64,000 bases of DNA. Origin: Hymenolepis diminuta (taxonomy: Eukaryota > Platyhelminthes > Cestoda > Cyclophyllidea > Hymenolepididae). How positions within the stretch are numbered: the first letter of the stretch is position 1; every line of letters begins with the position of its first letter. The translations under genes were made by a program, and so were the position numbers. Location: contig CAADRB010000009.1 of the NCBI GenBank assembly GCA_900708905.1, forward strand, positions 411,168 through 475,167. Reading direction: 5' to 3'. The notes under the pieces were generated by a model that was not told the DNA's origin, searched no databases, and was given only the letters and a program-made list of their open reading frames with translations. Below are positions 53,101-64,000 of this stretch, in pieces.

Positions 53101-55308
53101 TGTTATCCTAATAACAACGTGGATGGCTTTCCGGCAATCCAAGAAGCGTTCTTTGTAGACTCGTTCTATTAACACTTCCCTAACTCCAAGGGCAAAGTGT
53201 TAATAATACTTGATGTGAGTGGAGTAACTGCATCCTGGAGTCACTCTGTTGAGAAAATCGCATTCCGCCACCTTATTGACTAAAATTAACCAGTGCGGCT
53301 GGCCATCCACATCCATTGATCTCGCCACCGGTGCACGACCAGCTCAGTTTGAAATTTTTAGCACATCATAGATACAGACAGATTGTAAATCTGATAAACC
53401 AGACGCGTACGTGGCCGTAAGAAATTAATGGATTGCTTGTGTGCATACATTATTGTAGCATTAAATGTCCAAAACTGGGTTTTGTCTCACTTTTGTGAAA
53501 TCGGTAAAGGTACTACTAAAATAGATGTTGTAATTGAAAATTATGTGAAAAATTATTAATTAAATGATGATTACTGAAATTTTGTAATATTACCGATGGC
53601 TAATTGAAAGAAAGCGTATTTAAAGATAAATTCTAAAAATGAGGGAAGACTTTCTTGATAATTGGTGCAGTTTCTTGTTTCAGTTACTGCTTATTTATCG
53701 CTCAGCCTCGAACCTAGTATATCCCATATATGACCTACATATTTTTATGATCAGGAGTATTTTGGGAATAAAATAAGTTGTTTCCGTATTTCCCGTACGA
53801 AGGCAACAGTATAATAAAATGTTGAACCACAGGGTAGCATCAAAATACGAGGAAGAATAAAATGGTTTAGAGGACTAGAAGAAATAAGTCAGTTAATTAT
53901 CTAAACACTGGTTTTATGGAGCTATTCTGATTATTTTCTTTAAGAAGTTGACTTAATTGCTTGTAAACCGCGACAAACATCATAGTTCAGTTCCTAGAAC
54001 CTTGAATAGAGAGTTTGTGCTCTAAAATCAGTCGATTATCATTTACTTGACGCTCTAAGACCGCAATGTTCAGGTTTAATTGACCAGCAAATTGTACTGA
54101 GAAGTTGATTATGCTAATCTCAGTAAAACTGTCCCTTCTAGCCAAAGAGCGGTTAACTGGTATTAGATAAGATGTTCTGAGTTGTAATAAAAAGTGTCTT
54201 TCAAATCAGATATCAAGAGATTGGAGCATATCCAGTGATGAGGATTTTTAACTGACCAATAAGAGGGGTGGCAGAATGTGAACTTTGCATAAGAAGGGCT
54301 TCGGGATACCTTCCTCTATGCACTTCAAAAGTTAGATATAGAACGTTAATATTTTAATTTGATTTTGTTTTTTTACACAAAGTCACAAAATAGTATTTAC
54401 AAAAATATTAATTACGAATGAACGTAGTTTGGAACCTGAAGTGTTCGAATATCCTATTTTTTTTAATGAAAATTTGATCTGAAAATAAACATTGAATTAT
54501 TTTGAATTAGTATCCTTATTTTATTTTTTCATCGTAGTATAAATTGTGCCAAATTGTCTCTCAAATACAAAAATACCGGTCTGTCGATTTAGAGAAATAA
54601 AGATTATTAGGCCAAATAAGGTGTACTATTATTGGTCTGCAATAACACTGCAGTGACCATATTTCCTACCCATTTGGAACTGTTATCCTGATTCACTTGT
54701 CGATTTTTACTAGTTGTCTACCCTTACTTTGTACTGCATATGACTTAGCCCTGGGCTCTTAAGCAATTTTTCCACTTTCCCTTTTTACATAACACCTGCA
54801 ATTTTTAGCTGTACCCCGCTGTTTTGACTCATTTTGGCTCTCACCAACTCTCCATCCTAATTATTGAATATAAATTGATAGTTTCAAATCTGCACCTATT
54901 TGACTTAGACGTGCAGACTGCTGCTATTATAGGAGCATGAAGCGTAGGTTACTTCAGCTACGTTGCAGCTCATGGTTTGATTGTGCTAAATAAACATTTG
55001 TAGCAAGGGGTAATAAATAGCATCCTTTCGCCTTTTTCAGTTGATAAATGAAAATTCACAACAAGCCGATAAACCCGACGGTGAAAACACATCAAATAGA
55101 GCCAAATCCGTTGATGACCGACGCTTACCCCTTAGGGGCGATACAGGTGCTTCGGTTGACCAGACACAACACCACCAACTACAGTTAGATGAACCATTGG
55201 CATCGGGCTCTAAGCCCTCGCTCTTCGTCCATTTACACAAACGTCGCAGACGACGCCAGAGGAAGATTATTCGAGGACGAATCTTTGGATTCCTTGCTGA
55301 CTGGAGCA
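47107..55308 (+). CDS. organic anion transporter (OATP/SLCO family), N-terminal part (4 exons, continues beyond right edge)
   Basis: Exons 47107-47767, 47834-48526, 50890-51182, 55041-55308; phases 1, 1, 0, then 1 at the last donor; 638 residues plus. The ATG at 47107 has A at -3 and G at +4; the upstream in-frame extension to 47023 has no ATG before it. Predicted membrane segments: about 51-70, 88-110, 117-136, 181-204, 222-243, 268-290. The segment IEKRFAIGSIVVGTINSFFE matches the OATP TM1-TM2 region, and WIGLWWAGYII (266-276) matches the OATP superfamily signature. OATPs carry amphipathic organic anions across the plasma membrane. After TM6 comes about 345 residues of Ser/His/Arg-rich sequence ending in a basic cluster (616-629) before FLADWS, which should lead into TM7. 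TM7-TM12 were not found before 64000. Confidence 0.88.
49903..49923. repeat. TA dinucleotide microsatellite
   Basis: About ten TA units in an SLCO intron. Confidence 0.9.
50115..50365 (+). repeat. dispersed repeat family B, copy 2
   Basis: Aligns with 31940-32165 through TATTTACTAAATGGGCAGTT, CACGTTCC, CACGATTCGT, GCAGCAAATGTTTGTCTG and CCAATGGTTGAGAAAG. Same orientation as the other two copies. Confidence 0.6.
51183..55040 (+). other. 3.9 kb intron of the SLCO gene
   Basis: Phase-0 intron ending in a clean CCTTTTTCAG acceptor. It holds the second SINE copy (52540-52669). No exon recognised; the minus-strand frame at 51284-51589 is unsupported. Confidence 0.7.
52540..52669 (-). repeat. tRNA(Gln)-derived SINE-like element, copy 2
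   Basis: The reverse complement of copy 1 at 746-870, with long near-identical blocks: GCATGAGATGCAAATTTTCA, then GGTGGCGCA, CTCTGAAG, and CACCCAGTGAGCA. The tRNA-like body is about 52569-52635, and its outer ends CCGGTGG and CCATCGG can pair as an acceptor stem. A further GTTGGTGGCGCA head just outside (52666-52677) suggests a partial tandem or dimeric copy. Confidence 0.65.
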
Positions 55309-55439
55309 GTAAGTTCTTGTCGACTTAAATATGATATTTTTGATCGATTAATGAATTCCCTGGTTTTAGCCTAGGGATTATTTGGAATTCGAGTTTTACT
55401 TAGGGTTCGCCTCCAGCTACTCAAACCTCCTGGAACTTT

Positions 55440-55625
55440 AGTTTAGAGCCTGCGGCCTTGAGTTTTGCATGGCAGTTCTTGATGTTCTTTGTATCGATCT
55501 GATAATATACTTATGCAATTATCCTTCACCACCAGTTGCACTCGAACAATTGTCTTCCGATGTCATAGTGTGCTGTCAATAACTCGGCACTTTCTTGAAC
55601 TCTTAAACATCTGGAGATTTTTATA
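55440..55625 (+). repeat. dispersed repeat family C, copy 1
   Basis: Shares TTGCATGGCAGTTCTTGATG, then ATCTGA, GCAATTATCC, TTGCACTCGAACAATT and CTCGGCA with 62940-63115 in the same order and orientation. Confidence 0.6.
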
Positions 55626-57781
55626 ACTAGCTAATTTTTAATCGTTCTGTATATGTAGATTAACAGGAGTTTACATTCTTAGTCTACTAGTGGAATATCG
55701 GTAGCGTCGTTAGTAGTTTTTAAGCACCGACTCAACCATCAAAAGAATTCTATCTTCAAAATGAAACATGGTCGCCTATGTATGCTTATGGATACTACAA
55801 ATTTATTTCAGTACCAGGAAAAGCGACAGTGATGAACCGGTTATAGGTAGGATATTTTAACTGGAACCTCCTCATTGGGAAACACTTCACTACTCTATCA
55901 AAGTAAGCTTAAATAACCCGGATAATCTGTTGTGCATGCCTTATTGGCAATATTTACTGCCAAGAATATATTTTTCTTCGGCAGGTTTTCAATCGCTGTT
56001 TCCAGTATGACTTGGTTCTTAGGTTGATTTCATCAGTGTTTTAGAACCTCATGTCCGTACTTTTCAGTTAATTCAGCTTGCACTAAGAAGTTACGTTTAA
56101 AGTAAATGTTCTTCTTCCAGATCACCTCAGACAATACTAGCCAATATTTTTGTCTTCTTTAAGGGTCCCGACGAGATACAGTGGTTTAATAAAGGCTTTT
56201 TAATAGAAAATGAGGTAATGCACATGAATATTCGATCGATGCTCAGCTGATAGCGGCAATATCTGCATATATGCTTCAGGTGGATACAGTTCGTATGCGC
56301 TTCAATCCCATTCCAGGCTATAGATGCACCGAAGCAGAAGAACAATGGAAATCTTGAAATCTGTCTGCGATCTTGCTTATGGTTAGGGAATTGCGGAATA
56401 TATATTCAAAATAATAACATTTAAACTTATTTACGATTTAGGCTCCTTTTCCTCCCCCTTTGTAAATGCTCTCATTTCGATTCAATTTTAGAAAAGTTTA
56501 TTTCTGAAGACCTCCTGAAGCCTTCGAATTAACTCAAAAATTTGTTCAATCCATCCAGTTCTCAATATGTAAAGTATTTAGAACCTTTTGTTCCGATTTT
56601 TGGATAAACGCCATTGCCTCGGATAGCGCCGATTTTTCTGTAATTATTTTATGGTTCGCTTATTAAGCGCGTGGTTTTTAGTGGAATAATTTTAGAGTAT
56701 ACCCGAGCACAATTTCACTATTCCAATTCTAATACATTATTTCCACAGAGGTGCAGTTCACTATATGTCTATATGTAATTATCCACCACACGATACAATC
56801 TCTGCTTTTCGTTTTTCATGGATCTATTTTCATCATTTTGCTATCTACCATTCCACGTACTACGTAAGCCAGTCCTGTCTTTTCGGCGAAGAAAACAGTG
56901 CCTTTTCTGACCGCACGCAATTTCTGCATCTCTCTCTCTGTATCGATTATGTGATGTGAAAACCTTAATGCCAATCCATAAGTGGATCGATTTTCGCCAT
57001 GCCGTTTCTTTTCCTCATACCAGGTGAGCAAGTTAGGAGCTTTCCGTCTTTTTCGACAAAAAAGAGTGCTTTTTCTAACTTTTATTTGACTGCGCACAGG
57101 GCCTAAATCTATCTTTTTTGATGCGAAAACTGTAGCAAATTGTGTAAGGGCTAACAGCAATTTTAGAGCAGAACACCAAGAGCTGATTAGACAAAAATAT
57201 ATTGAATGAACCACGATGAGAGTTCAAGAGGGCAAGTGAGAGAGGAGCGACAGAGGTGAGAAGGAAGCGTGGGAGCTGGTAATTGACAAACGTATATGTG
57301 CGTGTATGGTGTAAAAAGGCTTTATATAGTCTCATACAGGAGGAATAGTAGAAACAGGTGGAATGGTTCCGGACATCACCGCAGGGAAGCTGAACCCTTG
57401 CAACGCTCATTCAAGGACTATTTAATTAACTTTTTCCGATAGTTAAAATAAACCACTTGAGGACACACAATGGTTAGCCATGGGAGCATGAGGTTACGGT
57501 AGGGACCATCACTTCAAGCACCACTGTGAGGTTGAATTAAATATGTTTCAGGGATTAGTGATGACATAGACGAAAATTTTTGAAACTCATAGGGATTCAT
57601 CCCTCAAAACCTCGCAGATTAATTATTCGGTTTTTACCACTTCATTGTCCTTATATTTTTCCTTGAAGCAGATGGGCAAAATGGCTTATTTAACTACATC
57701 CATATTTGTTAGGTAATGCAAAAATTCCGCTGGTTTCTCACCTGGATAGTCAATAAGGCTTCCTTTCCCATCCCAGAAACA

Positions 57782-57808
57782 TTTTGGTTAAGATGATCTT
57801 AACCAAAA
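57782..57808. repeat. 27-nt palindrome with 13-bp perfect arms
   Basis: Arms TTTTGGTTAAGAT (57782-57794) and ATCTTAACCAAAA (57796-57808) flank a single central base. Confidence 0.9.
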
Positions 57809-58272
57809 CGGTTGTTTCGGTCTCTGTTCCATATAAAGGAGAAAGGGAAAAGAAAATCAGATAATGAGTGATTATTTTGGTTTATTTTTTTTCCTGGTAG
57901 ACTATTTTGGTAGTCTCGTGTTATTTTCGGATTTCGCTTGATGACAAACACAAAATGTATGGGGAGAAAGACCAGACATAAATGTGACACAGGTGGTCAC
58001 GAGACGTATCCATCAGTTATTCACCTGAACTCACTAAAATTACACTGCATGAAATACTATCATGCCCATGTCTGCTTACAGGACTAATAACAAAAAAAAT
58101 TTGTTGATGAATGTCTAGAATGATAGATTACTGGATTTGTTGAAGAGAAAACTTTAACAACTCATTAAGGGAAATGTAAACAATGACTCAATTAGATAGA
58201 GGTTTTCCTGGAGCCTTTCTTCGACCTGGAATTAATCGGTACGATTGGCCATTCACATTGTTGAATGTGCAT

Positions 58273-58284
58273 CGATGATCATCG
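58273..58284. repeat. 12-bp perfect palindrome
   Basis: CGATGATCATCG, directly after a small hairpin CACATT-GTTG-AATGTG at about 58255-58270. Confidence 0.7.
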
Positions 58285-58451
58285 ACCTCGTAATCTCTGT
58301 CTACTCCAGCGTGTTTGTGTTTGAGATGCTTCCAATGAACATGGGACAGCTATTAAGCTTTACCCAACGGATTAGCTGGACTGTGTTTTGTTGCTCTCTA
58401 CCGGTTAACTACTTTCTCTAATTTCAATTGTTCTTCTCCCAATACAAAGGT

Positions 58452-58499
58452 AGATCCCTCGGTGCATGCTTAAAGTTAATTAAGCATGCCACTGGGACC
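58452..58499. repeat. imperfect inverted repeat with 10-bp perfect core arms
   Basis: Core arms GCATGCTTAA (58464-58473) and TTAAGCATGC (58480-58489) with a 6-nt spacer. Outward, ATCCC and GGGAC continue the symmetry imperfectly. Confidence 0.8.
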
Positions 58500-61372
58500 T
58501 CTGATTACATTATGGCAAATGGGATATGGTGGTTCCTAAAATTGGGATTCTAACGTATGATTATTGCAACTGACTCGTGTAGCACTTAAAGGATCTCCAG
58601 AGAATGGACATCGTTGAACCATCAAAGCGTACAGCTCTCAACTTATTGAGAGAACGGGAAAGGGCAGGCCAGTTCAAGTAGATAATAATTGAAGTATCTT
58701 CTTGGGTCTATCTCTACACTTTGACTAAAGCGAATATACTTGAAATATTGTTTGAGGAAGAATGGAGTAATGATGGGTGAAGGATAAATTTACCAAGTAT
58801 CCCTTGTATGTTATTTGTATTATTAGGGTCGAAAATTATTGTAATGACCGTTTAGATTCGTTCGAAAGTATAGATTTTCATAATATTATTTTGATAATAA
58901 TGAAGGTGAACCGACTGAAAGTATTGTCTTGCTTTTACATCGCTCCCTAAAACCCAGTACGGATAGTCGAACTGCCTAGCCCTCTCTTGCAGGAGACTTA
59001 AACTTATGCTTCTACTCTAATAACTCCGAACCTATAGAGAGAAGACAGAATGATATGAACACTTCTCGCTGTTATCTGTGTTGTTTCATAATGGTAAGGG
59101 AATGGATGATCCAATGCTAACTGATCGATAAACAAGAGGGGGGACTCACCTACGACTGCAGATGCAAATCAATAAATGCATTCAGGCGAGTGATACATGT
59201 TTAGGATGAGTCATTTAAGGTTAATTTAATTAAGCAGCAATTGGAATGTCTTACAGTAACAAATTTGAGGAATTTGAAGAGTCAACCAGAGACGAGGAGA
59301 TCTGTTAAGATATATTATCAAAATCCTCTTGATATCGGTCAAATAAGTAAACTAAACTGCTTCATTTTAGAATTTTCCATTTTCTAATGTATTTAAATCT
59401 AGATTCTCACTTTTGTAAAGCGTTCAGTTCAATTTGCAAGTTTAAATTTATTTTCAGAACGCAGCTTCGACTTTTACAAACGTGTTCTTAATTTAAGACA
59501 TTAAACACTCCAGAAGTTTTGTTATTTTGCCGTAATTTCTTTTTCGTTTCTTTAAACGTACCGATCTCCTTGCGTTTGCTTAAAAATCTACACCATCACA
59601 CTGATTTCCTTTTACACCTCTGCCAACACGTTATGTAAACATACAGGGTCTAATTAAACCCAATTACCCTACGCATACAATAGATTGTTGTGTATTCGAA
59701 ATAGAGTACAAGTTAGATAGGCGCGAATTGCGTCACCTGTTGAACAACTTGTCAGACTGCAGATTGAACAAACGAGTGAAGTCATCCCTTCTATTTTACT
59801 TTGTTTTCTTTTGTTCAGCTGTTACACGTAGTAAGTTTTCCTCTCGGATCTCTCTAACTCGTACCCTAACTAACCTAACAGTTCAATCTCTCCCACCCCC
59901 TCCCCTTTCTCCTATATTATATTTCGTTACAGTATCATGCACTATACCTTCCATTTCACGCTCCTTATATTACCTTAGGGGAATTGATGATTTGTATTAC
60001 GTTCTGCTACGCTGTAATCGCAGTCATTTCTCGCATTCGTTTGCTTATTCAGCTGGAACCCGTTGAAGAGAAAGCTAATTTTGAGGTCTAGCACCTAGAT
60101 TCGGAGAGGTTAGATATGCTATTAGCCATTAAGAATATCACTTACTTAACAAGAACAAAGTTGCAAGACAAACCGGAAAACTTGGAGGTGAAACGTGGGT
60201 ACAGTTTCTAAGGTCAAGTTGGGGTTATACACTTTAAAGCGTATGATAAACAGTTGGGTATTTGTAAGGCCACAGTGGGATATACGGATAGTGCCAAGGC
60301 GGGGATAGCAACACTAATTTTAGTATTAGTCGCCTTAATTAGGAATTAAAACATCGAGCACGCTTGGTAGGTTTGCAAGGGAGCATAGTAATGCACATCT
60401 TGGAGTATTATCAGCAGTCAATTCCTCCAAGCGGAATACACACTTTAAGAGCAATTCGCGTAAAGTATTAGGGATTATGTACAAAGCCTCTGAAGACCCC
60501 AGAGAGAACGCGTTTGGTTTAGTTCGCAAAGTTTTTGTTAATTACAACCGATTAGATAGACAAACTGGACACATTTGAGGACAGGGAGAGGTCAATCGTG
60601 CCCAAGTTTATCACTTATATAGGCCGGAATCTCATGCTTTGAAATATCCCAGGTTTTCGTCCTGCTATTATTTTCTCAACGATATCATTTTTCTATTCCT
60701 TGAAACGTTCAGTGATTTATTGGGACGGATCATTGTATGGATTTGAGTTAACTCCTTTTATAAGTGATTTTATTACTTAAATAATCACTATGCTTCAGTC
60801 TCCCCGTTTATCGTACAGTAAATCTTCACCCTTTCTGTATTTGACAATTGTAACGGAGTTGAAAGTACTATTCTAGAAGTGTGTTTATACAGAAAACAAG
60901 GGTGTGTTTAGAAGTTAATGCAGAAAGATTATGTGTTTTTTTAGCTATTCTTAAGAAGTTGGTCATTTCTCTCTCTGTACCTGTCAACCCCTGATTAGAA
61001 CTGCTCGACGAATACACACGTGTATGTATTTCCCTGATCTCTTCGTAGTTAGATTTGAATGATTTCCAACGCAAGCGACTTACTTATTCTATTAATTCGT
61101 TTCTTCTGTTGTCAGATTAGCAATTCTAATCAAATTAGCACCACCCTTTTACTAGCGTGGGAGCAAAAACTGTCTGATAAAAAGGTTAACCGGAGCTGCC
61201 AAATAAGCATTGGACAATGCTATTATTTTCCATTTGTTTAAAGTGCGTTTAGTCATTTTCTACTTAGGTCGTTTGTAAATGTTTAATATTTATGCGCTCT
61301 TTCAAAGCAAGATGTTTTTACATATTCTGCAGTTAATCAGGTTTACCTCATGTTTTACGGGCTGTGTGTGTG

Positions 61373-61393
61373 TGTGCGTGTGTGTATGTGCGT
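61373..61393. repeat. GT dinucleotide repeat
   Basis: Imperfect TG run with two GC interruptions. Confidence 0.85.
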
Positions 61394-61799
61394 ATAGCTT
61401 GTGTGATGACCTGCAGAGTAAAATTCAAATTGAGGTCAACTCTACGTATACACAGAGAGCCCTCGCTGTTTCTTAATTTCAATCACGAAAAGTGAACTCT
61501 TGGCTCTATATAGAATTTTGAAGAGTTAAGTTATTCCCTTACTAAGGTAATTATTCCTAAGTTAATCTTATGGAAAGAGGGAATTTCTGCCCTCTCTGTT
61601 AATCGGCACTATGGGCTGGTGAAGGTCGTGATGTTAAATTCTATATTATCATCAAGTTATTATTACCCACAGCTATGCAGAAATGTTTTACAAATGTTCA
61701 TCGCGGGAATGCAACTGAAATTGGGTAAGTGAATTTCAACAAAGACCAGGAGTGGGGATTGAAAGGGGAACATCAAATGAGTTATTTAATTTGATTATC

Positions 61800-61995
61800 A
61801 GAATTGTCTTTTAGAACATTTACTTAATGAGCAGTTCACTGATTCACGTTCCGATAATCAAATTTGAAAATTCGTCCCTCAGGTTACGGGTTTAATTCTT
61901 ATTCATAATCCCCAGTGCATATTGATTGGTTATTTAGCAATGATTGTCGGTCTTATCACGCCAAATCATGATCTTACATGATATTAGGCTTGTTA
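61800..61995 (+). repeat. dispersed repeat family B, copy 3
   Basis: Shares ACATTTACTTAATGAGCAGT, TTCACGTTCC, ATTCGTCCC and later ATTGATTGGT-like blocks with the other two copies. It is the most diverged of the three. Confidence 0.5.
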
Positions 61996-62242
61996 ATCTT
62001 ACCTCTTAACTTTTAGCACGACTTTTTAAAATTCAGTCCAGTCATAAAATTGAATAGGGTTTTTACCTTATATAGAAATTTACTTGACTAAATAATGACT
62101 TTTATTAATGACAATAATTTATAATCCCGTCTTTTGGAGTGGATAATTATCCTAGAATCGCATTTGAAGTAAAGGATTTTACATTACTTAGGGCCATAAT
62201 GATGAAAACATTCTGAGGTTTGCCTTTGCAATTTTTTAACAG

Positions 62243-62337
62243 AACGGAACAATATGCGAGGCTTCTCAAATAGAAAGGCTTCAAGTTCTCTCTCTAGCCA
62301 GAACAGTTATTAGAAAATACATTCCTTCAATAGGATT
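62243..62337 (+). other. possible orphan coding exon
   Basis: A strong acceptor (GCAATTTTTTAACAG) and a consensus donor (GTAAGT at 62338) bracket 95 nt open in one frame. The translation includes NGTICEASQIERLQVLSLAR. I recognise no family, and it is not OATP-like. May be chance. Confidence 0.2.
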
Positions 62338-62523
62338 GTAAGTCATTATTAGTAATTATTATGACGGTACTACGAGGAAGTGAAGGTTTCATGCACATTG
62401 CTCTACAAAGATTGTGATTCTCGTGTGCCACAAGGGCCAGCACAGCACACCCCATTTAGCCGAAATGAACTAGCGTCCTACGAATGACATGCACGCGTCT
62501 TTTCACCCTCTTTGCTATCACCT

Positions 62524-62560
62524 ATTGGTCAGCACTGTTCACGCTTGCTGCGGCTATAAG
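62524..62560 (+). promoter_or_regulatory. possible core promoter of the 62611 open frame
   Basis: An inverted CCAAT box (ATTGG, 62524-62528) and TATAAG (62555-62560) lie about 85 and 55 nt before an ATG, inside a locally GC-richer stretch. Confidence 0.3.
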
Positions 62561-62610
62561 GAAGGAAACGTGCGCCTTTTTACTGTTGCGTCCTGTCTAT
62601 TTGTGTCGAC

Positions 62611-62733
62611 ATGAAATTTTTTCTCTCTCTCTGCCTGATCTCGATTTGTCTACAGTACTCTAAAGCGAACCACGGCACTTCTCACTATTTCTCTCGTGCA
62701 ATTAATACACATTGGAAAAGGGTGTTCGAGGAG
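62611..62733 (+). CDS. possible first exon of an unrecognised secreted protein
   Basis: ATG at 62611 opens 41 codons to a donor (GAG then GTGAAT), phase 0. Residues 1-19 (MKFFLSLCLISICLQYSKA) look like a classical signal peptide with a likely cleavage after Ala19. An NHGTS stretch follows, then SHYFSRAINTHWKRVFEE. A TATA-like and an inverted CCAAT element sit upstream. If real, it lies inside or just beyond the SLCO gene on the same strand. No second exon was identified before the window end. I recognise no family, and the frame also stays open past the donor to 62814. Confidence 0.3.
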
Positions 62734-62939
62734 GTGAATTTGGTTACCGTTTCTGGGAAATTGTGTTTTGGCTTTTCGCACTATCAAACTTCAAATCTTA
62801 GATGCTTAATTTAGGATAATTGAGAAGTAACACCCTATTTTTTTGCGGTCGAATGGTGTTATTTTTCATCTTTTTCTTATTTAAACATCGAGTTGTACAT
62901 AAGTATTCACCCATAGTTTCCTAAGTCGCCCAATATCCT

Positions 62940-63115
62940 ATTCTAGAACTTGAAGTACTTAAACTTTGCATGACAATTCTTGACGGTCTTTGCAAAAATC
63001 TGAGTGTGTGCTTCTGTAATTATCCATCAATATCTTTGCATCTGAACAATTAATGTTGTGTACCGAGAACTTGGCAACATTTTGAGTATTTAAACGTTTC
63101 GAAATTTCTTATAGG
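62940..63115 (+). repeat. dispersed repeat family C, copy 2
   Basis: Direct-orientation partner of 55440-55625, with the shared blocks TTGCATGACAATTCTTGACG, TCTTTG, AATTATCC, GAACAATT and CTTGGCA. Confidence 0.6.
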
Positions 63116-64000
63116 AAGTTATTTTTCAGCCACTGTGTATATTTGCATTCAATTTTTTTCCCTGCTCCCTCGTAAATTCCAGCTAACTTAAGCGCTTCTT
63201 TTTTTGAGTTTGTAAATTAACCTTTCGGTAGTTAAACTAGGTAAAATATTTGTCTGTTAATGTTTGCCACAAGAGAGCTGAGTGGTGTTAAAGCGATCTA
63301 GATCATATTTACCCAAAAGCCATGTGGGAATAATTATTCTTGTCACATCGGACATTTAACAGGCGTATATTAGATGGTAGCAATAGTGTTACGTCGTTAA
63401 TATATTCTAGGCTCTCTCTGCGATATAGATAAGTCTTCACTAACAATACTGGTAAAGTTACTCAGACCCAGTAGAATGGTAGGACTTACGATTTTATGAT
63501 CTATTATAATGAAACCAAAAATGGTTATTTATAATATTGATTGCCTGATTTGTTTGCCTGTTATATAACATTGAAGAAATTTCATTTCCAGGCATGAGGA
63601 TTTAAGAATTCTGTTCTTTCCTCTCATGGAGTTAGGGAGAACTCTTGCAGTAATCTTGTACCCTATTTAATGCATATTCAATTGGGCCAAATTTGGCATT
63701 CGTCATAGACTCCATAAATTAGATTATCCGCTTGTTGCCATTATTGTTGTGCGGATAAAATTTTTAGAAAAGATTTCCCATTGTAAGCCGTATTTGTAAA
63801 TTCAAAGAGAGTAAAAATGCCATAAAATTCACAATCCGTGATTAACCAAAAAGATTTCATTAATTTGGCTTCCTATAGTAAAAGTCATCTGAATCCTTGC
63901 CTACTTCGTTTGAAGTCTTGTCTACTTATGAATTTGATTTGCAATAATATAGATATTATACTCGGCTTTTGGAAAAAGAGGTCCTTGTCATTTTAATTTT

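Larger units (their letters stand above)
55309..64000 (+). other. long region after the last SLCO exon seen (probable intron, right edge)
   Basis: No exon coding for OATP TM7-TM12 was recognised in these 8.7 kb, so the SLCO intron probably continues to the edge or beyond. It contains dispersed repeats, palindromes, a GT repeat, and two possible exons of another gene (62243-62337, 62611-62733). Confidence 0.4.

Noticed and set aside
55432..55520. A hydrophobic frame right after the last SLCO exon that could be TM7
   Set aside because: The sequence belongs to repeat family C, lacks OATP residues and reaches a stop without a convincing donor.

Overview
This window is AT-rich animal genomic DNA with spliced GT-AG genes, many introns and little coding sequence. 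The best guess for the source is a parasitic flatworm, probably a tapeworm. Several introns are only 29-41 nt while others run to kilobases. The cathepsin D has the C-terminal tail known from flukes. The low GC content would suit a Hymenolepis-like cestode, but the organism call is inference only.

Five protein-coding genes are supported, and I reconstructed their exons by hand from splice signals, reading phase and remembered family alignments. (1) About 192-23274, minus strand: the first five coding exons of a coiled-coil protein that best resembles MCC (colorectal mutant cancer protein); it continues past the left edge and has an 11.5 kb intron. (2) 24628-27892, plus: a complete six-exon cathepsin D-type aspartic protease. 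(3) 29685-38223, minus: a complete 14-exon TSNAXIP1 homologue, with micro-introns at the 5' end and long introns at the 3' end. (4) 39152-43809, minus: a complete 22-exon exocyst subunit EXOC3/Sec6. (5) 47107 to past the right edge, plus: the N-terminal half of an organic anion transporter (OATP/SLCO family) with an unusually long loop after TM6.

Layout: the MCC-like and CTSD genes diverge from a 1.35 kb interval. CTSD and TSNAXIP1 converge. TSNAXIP1 and EXOC3 lie in tandem 0.9 kb apart. EXOC3 and SLCO diverge from a 3.3 kb interval. The genes do not form a pathway: they cover lysosomal proteolysis, cilia or sperm-associated function, vesicle tethering and membrane transport.

The noncoding part holds a tRNA-like SINE (two copies), two further dispersed repeat families (three and two copies), microsatellites, purine-rich patches and several strong palindromes. 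The most unusual points are a perfect 11-bp hairpin that places a 3' splice site of a 34-nt intron in its loop, the giant OATP loop, a 27-nt near-perfect palindrome in an SLCO intron, and a possible unannotated secreted-protein gene near the right end.
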